64,000 nt of DNA from Reichenbachiella agariperforans (GTDB lineage: Bacteria; Bacteroidota; Bacteroidia; Cytophagales; Cyclobacteriaceae), in NCBI RefSeq assembly GCF_900142205.1, contig NZ_FRAA01000002.1, positions 432,282 through 496,281 of the forward strand. Direction: 5' to 3'. The translations under genes and the position numbers were made by a program. The notes below the pieces were generated by a model. It was not told the DNA's origin and searched no databases. It saw nothing but the letters and a program-made list of their open reading frames with translations. Below are positions 8,690 to 16,271 of this stretch, piece after piece. The first letter of the stretch is position 1, and every line of letters starts with the position of its first letter.

Positions 8690-10456
8690 TTACTCCTCCG
8701 AAATATTCCATATTTTGTCGTATCCCATTTCTATTTCTTTGGCACGCATGGTGGTGATACCGGCTTTGAGTGCGTCTAGGATGACTGGCATACTACATAC
8801 TCTGGCGAGTTCGTTGGGGTCGGATTTAAGTTTGGATTCGTTGAATGATTCGCCTGTTTTGCGGGTGATCTGCCCATCAAAATACTTCCCTTCTCTATCG
8901 TCCCTTGTTTCGTCTCTACCACTGATGGAGATGGTAAAGCTGGGGTACAGCACCACGTTTCCATCCTTGTTGCCTCCGACCATCAGATTGATGTGCATGG
9001 ATAGGAGTCCATCTATATCTCCGGCTGCCTTCATCATGTTGACACGTGGATTGTCTGTAGTGATGTTAGAACTGGTTGATCCTAGGATTTCACCTATCGT
9101 ACCTGGCGTAGATCGTTTGGTGCCATTGTAAGATTTCATGACTCTCTTGGCGTTGTTTTTATCTGCCGCCGCGAATAGGTCGTTGTACTGGGGTGTCCCA
9201 GTGACAGCTGCCACTGGGACAAACTCCACGTTATACTCTGATTTGAAGAATGCCACGACCTCTTGGTAGATCTGATCGAGGGCAGTGTTCCACGTCTCAT
9301 CGGATAGTTGCGGGAACTCATAAGTGGTCGTCGTGGTGGTGGTCTGGGTATATTTGGTATTGCCTACTGTCCATGACTTGGAGTCAGTTTCTACCTCACG
9401 CTTGTATGTACTGGCCTCCATGGTGAAAGAGACGAGACCAAATTTGGATGCTTTGGATAGTGGGATACCGTAGGTTGCATTGGGCTTGTAGAAGGCGTAC
9501 CCTAGGGTTTTGTCTGGAGTCTCTGCTCTCACGCGTAGTACCGTCATCACTCCTTCGTCCTGTTTGCCTTTGACGATCACGGGAAATGAGGCATAGTTGC
9601 GTGTGTACAGTTCTGTAGCTATCACTTTTCCAGGGCTTTGATCTGTACCAAAGTCCTCTTTTACTTTTTTGACTTCCCGCTCAAGGATCAGGTAGTTGTC
9701 ACCTTTGTCAAAGTTGCCCATGTTGAGATCGCCAGCTATCTCCGGGTTGGCGAGTGCTTCTTTGGGAATCGTGACTTTGACCTTACCAGGTTTGGTGACT
9801 TTAAAATCTGCAAAATGATTGAAGGCTCTTACCCCCATAACCTTGGTCAGCATGGAAACTTTGATAGTTGTACCCTCTGACCCTGGTGGGTTATAGTACT
9901 CTAGTGTGATGTCCTCAGATAGGTCTAGTATGGGGAGTGCTGTTTCGCCATTGACACTGAGTATCTCTACATCTGGGATAGGCTGAAAGGTGTAGTGGGC
10001 TTTGTCTCCATTCTTGGCAGTGATGTCGATCTTGATCGGACCAGCGGGTGGATAGTTGTAGAATCTCCCGTAGGAACCAAGACCATAGTATTCCATGGGT
10101 TCACCGTCGGCGAGTACTTCTCCATCTGCGAGTTCGTACATGCCTACCCCTTCGTTTTTGAAAAATGAGATGAATACCACATAATCCCCTTCTCTCGCTC
10201 CGGGAGGAAAATACTTCGCTTCGGTTGTCTCGATATCCGTAGAGTAGAGACCATTGATGTAGTTGGCCTTGACGACTACTCCTTCTAGGGTTTCGGTTTT
10301 GCCTGTCATGAGATTGCCTGTGACGTCCCCGATTTTTTCCATCAGGTTAAATTTCTTTTTTTTCTCTTTGCCCTCCCCACTGTCTTTCTTCAATAACTGA
10401 CCGTAGGAAGTACTTAGCACAAATGCCATGCATAGGAATAGTATGGTTTTTTTCAT
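8690..10456 (-). CDS. Secreted protein of unknown function
   Basis: 588 aa; I do not recognise a family. It has a signal peptide (MKKTILFLCMAFVLSTSYGQ), a lysine-rich patch near residue 30 (KEKKKKF), a probable immunoglobulin-like beta region near 150-260, and a threonine tract near 370 (TQTTTTTTT). The C-terminal half reads like a globular alpha/beta domain. There is no lipobox and no obvious T9SS sorting domain, so a soluble periplasmic location is the simplest guess. It is transcribed divergently from the Spy-like gene and ends in its own terminator, so it is probably monocistronic. Confidence 0.75.
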   Translation of the reverse strand: MKKTILFLCMAFVLSTSYGQLLKKDSGEGKEKKKKFNLMEKIGDVTGNLMTGKTETLEGVVVKANYINGLYSTDIETTEAKYFPPGAREGDYVVFISFFKNEGVGMYELADGEVLADGEPMEYYGLGSYGRFYNYPPAGPIKIDITAKNGDKAHYTFQPIPDVEILSVNGETALPILDLSEDITLEYYNPPGSEGTTIKVSMLTKVMGVRAFNHFADFKVTKPGKVKVTIPKEALANPEIAGDLNMGNFDKGDNYLILEREVKKVKEDFGTDQSPGKVIATELYTRNYASFPVIVKGKQDEGVMTVLRVRAETPDKTLGYAFYKPNATYGIPLSKASKFGLVSFTMEASTYKREVETDSKSWTVGNTKYTQTTTTTTTYEFPQLSDETWNTALDQIYQEVVAFFKSEYNVEFVPVAAVTGTPQYNDLFAAADKNNAKRVMKSYNGTKRSTPGTIGEILGSTSSNITTDNPRVNMMKAAGDIDGLLSMHINLMVGGNKDGNVVLYPSFTISISGRDETRDDREGKYFDGQITRKTGESFNESKLKSDPNELARVCSMPVILDALKAGITTMRAKEIEMGYDKIWNISEE

Positions 10457-10629
10457 CGCTTTAGATTTTATACAGAATCAAAATTCAACTTTATATCTCA
10501 AATGGAATATCCGTGCTAGTGGGTATTTATCCATGACTTTTTGATCGGGTTGGCTTTTTTCAAAAAAAAGATCACAGATAGTGCAAGTTTTGGGTATAGA
10601 TATTCATCTAACAGAAAAAGTAAAGAATT

Positions 10630-11037
10630 ATGAATAAGAAAATATACCTATTTCTCATCATGACGATGAGTTTGTTTTACGTTGAATCCCAAGCCCAGCC
10701 TGGGGGACGCATGAGTCCTGAAGATAGGGTCATGCGTGAAAAGCAAAACCTATACAGTAAAATTGATGATCTATCTGATGATCAAACCATGATCATCGAC
10801 GGGATCTACGACGAGTACGCTCAGTCGATCAAAGAGAGTTTTGAAGAGATTCGAAAGAATAGGAATTGGGAGGAAATGCGGGCCAAAATGGAAGCACTCA
10901 ACGAAGAGAAAGACGGGTTGATGTTTGACATTCTCAGTCAAGAGCAATACGTCATCTACGAAGAGATGACGACCGCTCAACGTGAGCGTATGAAAGAGAG
11001 ACAAGGAAACAGAAAGCCAGGAGAGGGAGCGCAATAA
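10630..11037 (+). CDS. Spy/CpxP-like small periplasmic helical protein
   Basis: 135 aa: signal peptide to about residue 22 (ESQAQ), then a highly charged, helix-forming chain with MSPEDRVMREKQNLYSKIDDLSDDQ and a second LSQEQ-type motif. This resembles the LTxxQ pattern of Spy/CpxP-like periplasmic proteins, which in enterobacteria act as chaperones or envelope-stress modulators. The match is by pattern only. Its stop codon shares one base with the start of the next gene (TAATG), and the purine-rich GGAGAGGGAG at its 3' end may serve as a ribosome site for that gene. The pairing suggests a role with the outer-membrane barrel protein. Confidence 0.6.
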   Translation: MNKKIYLFLIMTMSLFYVESQAQPGGRMSPEDRVMREKQNLYSKIDDLSDDQTMIIDGIYDEYAQSIKESFEEIRKNRNWEEMRAKMEALNEEKDGLMFDILSQEQYVIYEEMTTAQRERMKERQGNRKPGEGAQ

Positions 11038-13766
11038 TGAAAAGAATCGCATTAGTCATCATCAGTATGACCATCGGCTGGGCCACTTATGGTCAGGAAG
11101 TCATCAAGAGCAAAGTATATGGTCGTCTAGTAGACAAAACAGACGGGCCAATGCTGATCGGCGCGACTGTGCAGCTCTTTAATATTAAGGATTCAACAAA
11201 ATCTCGCTATGCCGTCACAGATGTGGAAGGCATCTTTTTGATAAAAGATGTCGAGAGTGCCTTTTACAAAATGAATATCAAAAGCCTCGGATACAAACCA
11301 TACTCACGTACCGTGCGGATCTCGATAGAGGAGATGAATTTTGGAAACATATTCATGGAGCAGGATGAGAAAGTCCTAGAAGGCATAGAGGTTCAAGGAG
11401 CGGTCGTGGCGATGGAGGTTAAAGGCGATACAGTACAATACAACGCAGATGCCTACAAAGTAAACCCGGATGCGAGCACCGCAGATCTCGTCAAAAAGAT
11501 GCCAGGAATCGTCATCGATGAAAACGGTGTCAGTGCCAACGGCGAGACGGTCGAGCAAGTATTACTGGATGGAAAACGGTTCTTTGGACAAGATCCTTTA
11601 CTCTCCCTCAATACGATCCCAGCCGAGGTAGTACAAAAAGTAGAAGTATTTGATCAGAAGAGTGAAAGATCGCAGTTCACAGGCTATGACGATGGCAACA
11701 CGACCAAAACCATGAATGTCGTCACCAAAGAAGGCAAACGCAACGGACAATTCGGAAAAGCCTACGCAGGCTATGGCACTGATGACCGATACAAAATAGG
11801 TGCAAACGTAAATTCCTTCAAGGATGATCAACGCTTGACCGTGATCGGAATGACCAATAACATTAACCAGCAGAACTTCAGCGGTGAGGATTTGGCAGGT
11901 ATCAGTGGTGGAGGCGGTGGGTTTCGTCGCGGCAACAACAGTCTCATGACAGGTACGCAAAGCGGGATCACCCAAACCAATTCTCTAGGATTAAATTTCA
12001 CTGATGAGTGGGGCACAAAGGCCAAGTTCGAGGGGAGTTATTTCTTTAACCAAACCAACAACAGCCGAGACGAAACGACCAACCGCGAGATCTACAACGG
12101 AGACAGCATTCAGTACTATGATGAAATCAAAAATGCCGATACCGACAACCTCAACCATCGTCTCGATGCGAGGATTACCTATGACATCAATGATGACAAC
12201 AAGCTAACGATCCGCCCAAGAATCAGCTACCAAAACAATGAGAGCCTGACCTTCACCGACGGAGCGACAGTTAACGGGGCAGGAACGGAAATAAACCGTA
12301 CGGAAAACAACTACCGCAGTAGCAATGAGGCGTTCAATATCGACAACTATATCAGCTACATGCATAAGTTTGACAAAATCGGCCGTACTTGGTCTCTAGA
12401 ATTAGAGACCAACTATAAAGAGACTGATCGTGAAAACTACTATGAAGACATCGCACAGGACTCTATCACACAGTACCTGACTGATGAGACTGACTATACT
12501 ATAGAAAGTACGCTAGGCTATACCGAGCCTATTGGAAACACCGCACAGCTATCTGCAACATACGAACTCAGCTATAGAGAGAGAAATTCGGATAAAAACA
12601 CATACAATATCAACCCTGATTCTGGAGCGAAAAATTTCAACACACAGTTGTCCAATCATTTCGTGAGCGGATATACCCAGCATAAAACAGAGGTCTCACT
12701 AAGCAACCGTTCAATGGGAACATTCTATCGTTTTGGACTAGCGTATCAATATGCCGAATTGGCAAATAAGCAGATTCAACCTGAGACGGGAAATTTTGTC
12801 AATAGATTCAACAGCATCTTGCCCTTTGCCATGGGACGCATCGAGCTAGGTAGCGAAGCAGACGTGTTTATTAGGTATCGTACGAGCACCTCTACTCCAT
12901 CTATCAATCAACTCCAAAACGTGATCGATAACAGCAACCCTCTTTTTATCTCCACGGGTAACCCTGAACTAGATCAGAGTTATTCACATTCGTTGATGAT
13001 TCGGTTCAACAAACCAAACCCGGACAAGAACCGCTCGATAGCCAATTTCACCCGTGTAGAGACCACCCAAAACTACATCACCAACGAAACCACTTACGCA
13101 CCACAGGACTCGGTCTATGCGGGGGGAATTATCGTGCAGCAAGGGGCACAGGTGTCCAAACCGATCAATATGAACGGCTACTGGAATGTAAACAACAATA
13201 CTACGCATAGCATCTTGATCGAAAAGCTAAAGTCTAATTTCAACACCTCGTTGGGGTTCAACTACCGCAGGCTGCCCGGCAGGACCAATGAGCAAACCAA
13301 TATCTCCAGTACCTATTCGGGGAATATCAAGTTTGCCCTTGCCAGCAACTTTAGTGAGAACTTCGATTTCAATATCTACTACGATGTGAGTAGCAACTTG
13401 GTCAACAACTCCATCGAGTCGATTGCCAATACCAACTACACGACCCAGACAACGGGTGCCAAACTCAACTGGATATTTGGTGGAGGGTTTGTCTTCCGAA
13501 ACGATATCTATTATCAGAAGTACAACGGGATCGAAGACTCCTTCGATAGCGAGTATGTCCTCTGGAATATGAGCGTCGCACGTAAATTCTTGAAAAATGA
13601 CGTGGGAGAATTGGAGCTGTCAGTGTTTGATTTGTTGGGCCAGAACCAAAGTTTCTCTCAGAGTGTCAACCCTGCCTATGTGGAGGAAGTACGTACCGAA
13701 GTACTCCAGCAGTATTTCATGATGACCTTCACTTATCAGCTCCGCAGATTCTCTGGAGCGAAGTAG
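11037..13766 (+). CDS. Outer-membrane beta-barrel protein with carboxypeptidase-like and plug domains (TonB-receptor-like)
   Basis: 909 aa. Signal peptide to about 20, then a carboxypeptidase-regulatory-like beta sandwich (about 25-110), a plug-like region with ADLVKKMPGIVIDENG and the VLLDGKRFFGQDP segment (about 140-215), and a large beta-barrel of the OMP_b-brl family to the C-terminus. Such proteins are SusC/TonB receptor relatives whose substrate is usually unknown; no SusD partner is adjacent. It is translationally coupled to the Spy-like gene. A hairpin in the convergent gap to pheS follows. Confidence 0.85.
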   Translation: MKRIALVIISMTIGWATYGQEVIKSKVYGRLVDKTDGPMLIGATVQLFNIKDSTKSRYAVTDVEGIFLIKDVESAFYKMNIKSLGYKPYSRTVRISIEEMNFGNIFMEQDEKVLEGIEVQGAVVAMEVKGDTVQYNADAYKVNPDASTADLVKKMPGIVIDENGVSANGETVEQVLLDGKRFFGQDPLLSLNTIPAEVVQKVEVFDQKSERSQFTGYDDGNTTKTMNVVTKEGKRNGQFGKAYAGYGTDDRYKIGANVNSFKDDQRLTVIGMTNNINQQNFSGEDLAGISGGGGGFRRGNNSLMTGTQSGITQTNSLGLNFTDEWGTKAKFEGSYFFNQTNNSRDETTNREIYNGDSIQYYDEIKNADTDNLNHRLDARITYDINDDNKLTIRPRISYQNNESLTFTDGATVNGAGTEINRTENNYRSSNEAFNIDNYISYMHKFDKIGRTWSLELETNYKETDRENYYEDIAQDSITQYLTDETDYTIESTLGYTEPIGNTAQLSATYELSYRERNSDKNTYNINPDSGAKNFNTQLSNHFVSGYTQHKTEVSLSNRSMGTFYRFGLAYQYAELANKQIQPETGNFVNRFNSILPFAMGRIELGSEADVFIRYRTSTSTPSINQLQNVIDNSNPLFISTGNPELDQSYSHSLMIRFNKPNPDKNRSIANFTRVETTQNYITNETTYAPQDSVYAGGIIVQQGAQVSKPINMNGYWNVNNNTTHSILIEKLKSNFNTSLGFNYRRLPGRTNEQTNISSTYSGNIKFALASNFSENFDFNIYYDVSSNLVNNSIESIANTNYTTQTTGAKLNWIFGGGFVFRNDIYYQKYNGIEDSFDSEYVLWNMSVARKFLKNDVGELELSVFDLLGQNQSFSQSVNPAYVEEVRTEVLQQYFMMTFTYQLRRFSGAK

Positions 13767-13807
13767 GCTTGCTAATTTAATTAGACAGAAAACTATTAAT
13801 CGGGAAT

Positions 13808-13833
13808 CAAAGGGGGCTTAGAAAGTCCCCTTG
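13808..13833. terminator. Hairpin between the converging barrel gene and pheS
   Basis: CAAAGGGG (about 13808-13815) pairs with CCCCTTG (about 13827-13833); the pheS stop codon lies in the loop. Read on the minus strand a short TTTGATT follows the stem. It is a plausible terminator for pheS and may also stop transcripts coming from the plus strand, although no strong U-run is seen there. Confidence 0.5.
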
Positions 13834-14843
13834 AACTGATTGAGGAATCGCACGTCATTCTCAGAGAAGAGACGCAGATCATTGATTTGGTACTTGAGCA
13901 TCGTGATGCGCTCAATTCCCATTCCGAATGCGAACCCTGTGTATTCTTCAGGATCGATTCCACAGTTTTTGAGGACGTTCGGATCGACCATCCCACAACC
14001 GCCGATTTCCACCCAGTTGGTATATTTGCAGACGTTGCAGCCCTTGCCATTACAAATGAAACAGCTGATATCTATCTCCGCACTCGGCTCGGTGAAAGGA
14101 AAATAAGACGGACGGAAACGAATCTTCGTGTTCTCACCAAAAAGCTGCTTCACAAAGTGATACACCGTCTCCTTGAGGTCTTTGAACCCGACGTTTTTGT
14201 TGACATACAATCCCTCTACCTGATGAAAGAAACAGTGTGCTCTCGCAGAGATCGCTTCATTTCTAAACACACGCCCTGGCATGATCGATCGGAAAGGAGG
14301 CTTTTGTCCTTCCATCAATCGAATCTGCACATTGGAAGTGTGCGTACGGAGAACCTTGTCTGGATCTTTTTCGATAAAAAAAGTATCCTGCATCTCACGT
14401 GCTGGATGATTTTCTGGAAAATTCAACGCAGTGAAATTGTAAAAATCTTCCTCGATCTCGGGTCCATTGGCCACATTGAACCCCATACGCTCGAAGATCT
14501 CTATGATCTTGTTGGTGGTGATCGTCAGTGGATGGATCGAACCCGTCTCGTTGGGCACATTGGGCAGGGTCATGTCCAAGCCAATATCCGCTGTGCTGCC
14601 TGACTGATCCGACAGCCCGTCTGCGAGCGCCTGAAACTTCTCTTGAGCAAGGTCCTTGAGTTCGTTGAGTGCCTGACCAAAAGCCTTCTTTTGTTCGTTA
14701 GGAACATTTCTGAAATCATTGAACAGCTCAGTGACGACACTTTTCTTGCTGATAAATTTCATTCTGAATTGCTCCAGTTCCTCTGCAGCTTTCGCTTCAG
14801 CAGATTGGATCATGGCTTTGTACTCTTCTACTTTCTCAAACAT
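13818..14843 (-). CDS. pheS: Phenylalanine-tRNA ligase alpha subunit
   Basis: 341 aa, the normal length. An N-terminal coiled-coil arm (about 1-85) precedes the class II aminoacyl-tRNA synthetase core. Motif 2 is GRVFRNE (190-196), motif 3 is [10 protein letters not shown] (303-312). The protein charges tRNA-Phe together with PheT, which is not in this window. A CxxCx4CxxC knuckle (Cys261, 264, 269, 272) sits just before VEIGGCGMV; the Escherichia coli enzyme has no such knuckle. The gene is transcribed away from dinB across a 187-base gap. TAAATTCG at 14864-14871 (minus strand) is a weak -7 candidate. Confidence 0.97.
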   Translation of the reverse strand: MFEKVEEYKAMIQSAEAKAAEELEQFRMKFISKKSVVTELFNDFRNVPNEQKKAFGQALNELKDLAQEKFQALADGLSDQSGSTADIGLDMTLPNVPNETGSIHPLTITTNKIIEIFERMGFNVANGPEIEEDFYNFTALNFPENHPAREMQDTFFIEKDPDKVLRTHTSNVQIRLMEGQKPPFRSIMPGRVFRNEAISARAHCFFHQVEGLYVNKNVGFKDLKETVYHFVKQLFGENTKIRFRPSYFPFTEPSAEIDISCFICNGKGCNVCKYTNWVEIGGCGMVDPNVLKNCGIDPEEYTGFAFGMGIERITMLKYQINDLRLFSENDVRFLNQFKGTF

Positions 14844-14969
14844 ATCTCTTGGACTTGAAGATGCGAATTTACCACGGGCTAAATTAAAATGGAACTTTTG
14901 AGTCGGAAATGGAGAAGCCCTAACTAAACGAGCTTTTCAAACCTGTTTTGATGGATCGACACATTCTAA

Positions 14970-15012
14970 AAACTAAACATTATAGTTTATACTAATTATT
15001 GTAGTATTTTTG
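14970..15012 (+). promoter_or_regulatory. dinB promoter with overlapping inverted repeats (candidate operator)
   Basis: TATTTTTG at 15005-15012 fits the Bacteroidota -7 element TAnnTTTG and lies 18 bp before the dinB ATG. Just upstream sit AAACTA-N7-TAGTTT (14970-14988) and TAGT-N4-ACTA (14983-14994), two overlapping inverted repeats where the -33 element should be. No good TTTG is present there. The arrangement suits repression or activation by a dimeric regulator such as a LexA/S24-type protein; that identity is inference. Confidence 0.45.
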
Positions 15013-15030
15013 TTTCCTCAATTTACTTTT

Positions 15031-16248
15031 ATGGCACACGAAAAATCAATTGTCCACATGGACTTAGATACGTTTTTTGTCTCTTGTGAGCGCTTGCATG
15101 ACAAGCGCCTGCACAACAAACCCGTACTTATTGGCGGTACTTCGGATCGGGGAGTGGTGGCGTCATGTAGCTACGAGGCACGTACTTTTGGCGTACACTC
15201 TGCCATGCCCATGAAACTAGCCCGACAACTCTGCCCTGAGTCCATCATCATCAAAGGCAATGCCGCTACCTACAGTCAAAAGTCCAAAGAGGTCACCGAG
15301 ATCATCCGAGAGTCCGTCCCGCTCTTTGAGAAATCCTCGATCGATGAGTTCTATATGGATCTGACAGGTATGGATCGCTTCTTTGGCTGCATGCAAATCG
15401 CCAGCGAACTGCGCCAACGCATCATCAAGGAAACCAAACTCCCGATCTCTTTTGGTCTATCCGAAAATAAAACCGTCTCCAAAATCGCTACTGGTGAAGC
15501 CAAACCTAACAACCAAATGCAGATCAATTATGGTCAGGAGAAGCATTTTCTAGCTCCTCTATCGGTCAAGAAGATCCCTATGGTCGGCGAAAAAACCTAC
15601 CACACATTACAGCAACTAGGCATCCGTTACATCAGCCATTTACAACAGATGCCTCTCGACTTGGTAGAAAGTGCCTTCGGCCGGCATGGCACCAAGATGT
15701 GGCAAAAAGCACAAGGCATAGACCCTTCTCCAGTCGTCCCCTACCAAGAGCGAAAATCTATCTCCACCGAGCGGACTTTTGACAAAGACACCACCGATAC
15801 GATCAAGCTCAAAAGTATCATGCTCGTCATGGCAGAAAACCTCGCCTTTCAACTCAGAAGAGGGCAGAAGCTCACCTCTTGTGTCACGGTCAAGATTCGC
15901 TATTCTGACTTCAATACTCACTCGCTACAGTCCAAAATCTCCTTCACTTCGGCAGATCATATTTTGATCCCCAAAATCATGGAGCTCTTTGACCGACTCT
16001 ACAACAAACGACTACTCATTCGGCTCATAGGTGTACGATTTAGTCAACTGGCCGAGGGCAATTACCAAATCCACCTCTTCGAAGATACCGAAGAGATGAT
16101 CCGTCTCTACCAAGCACTCGACACCATTCGTGACAAACACGGCGACCGAAAAATCCTACGTGCAGCAGGCATAGAGGCCAAAACCATCAGCCGCTTCAAT
16201 CCCTTCTCTGGAGAACCGCCACCTCTGTTGCCCAACCGACGCAGCTGA
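15031..16248 (+). CDS. dinB: DNA polymerase IV (Y-family translesion polymerase)
   Basis: 405 aa from ATG 15031, chosen over an upstream TTG at 15010 because MAHEKSIVHMDLD matches the usual N-terminus. Catalytic acidic residues are visible: Asp11 in HMDLDTFF, and Asp105 and Glu106 in SSIDEFYMD. Helix-hairpin-helix and little-finger regions follow. QIHLF (346-350) resembles the sliding-clamp binding motif QLxLF. Y-family polymerases copy past damaged bases with low fidelity. It lies 23 bp upstream of a DnaE-type polymerase in the same direction, so the two are likely coexpressed under damage control. Confidence 0.95.
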   Translation: MAHEKSIVHMDLDTFFVSCERLHDKRLHNKPVLIGGTSDRGVVASCSYEARTFGVHSAMPMKLARQLCPESIIIKGNAATYSQKSKEVTEIIRESVPLFEKSSIDEFYMDLTGMDRFFGCMQIASELRQRIIKETKLPISFGLSENKTVSKIATGEAKPNNQMQINYGQEKHFLAPLSVKKIPMVGEKTYHTLQQLGIRYISHLQQMPLDLVESAFGRHGTKMWQKAQGIDPSPVVPYQERKSISTERTFDKDTTDTIKLKSIMLVMAENLAFQLRRGQKLTSCVTVKIRYSDFNTHSLQSKISFTSADHILIPKIMELFDRLYNKRLLIRLIGVRFSQLAEGNYQIHLFEDTEEMIRLYQALDTIRDKHGDRKILRAAGIEAKTISRFNPFSGEPPPLLPNRRS

Positions 16249-16271
16249 TTTTCCCTTTAGACTCATTCACG

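Noticed and set aside
10551-10578. T6-C-A8 run upstream of the Spy-like gene as a terminator
   Set aside because: A short A/T palindrome without a GC stem; it lies in a divergent gap where no transcript should end.
13887-14603. Plus-strand open frame of 238 codons
   Set aside because: Antisense shadow of pheS, which is beyond doubt.
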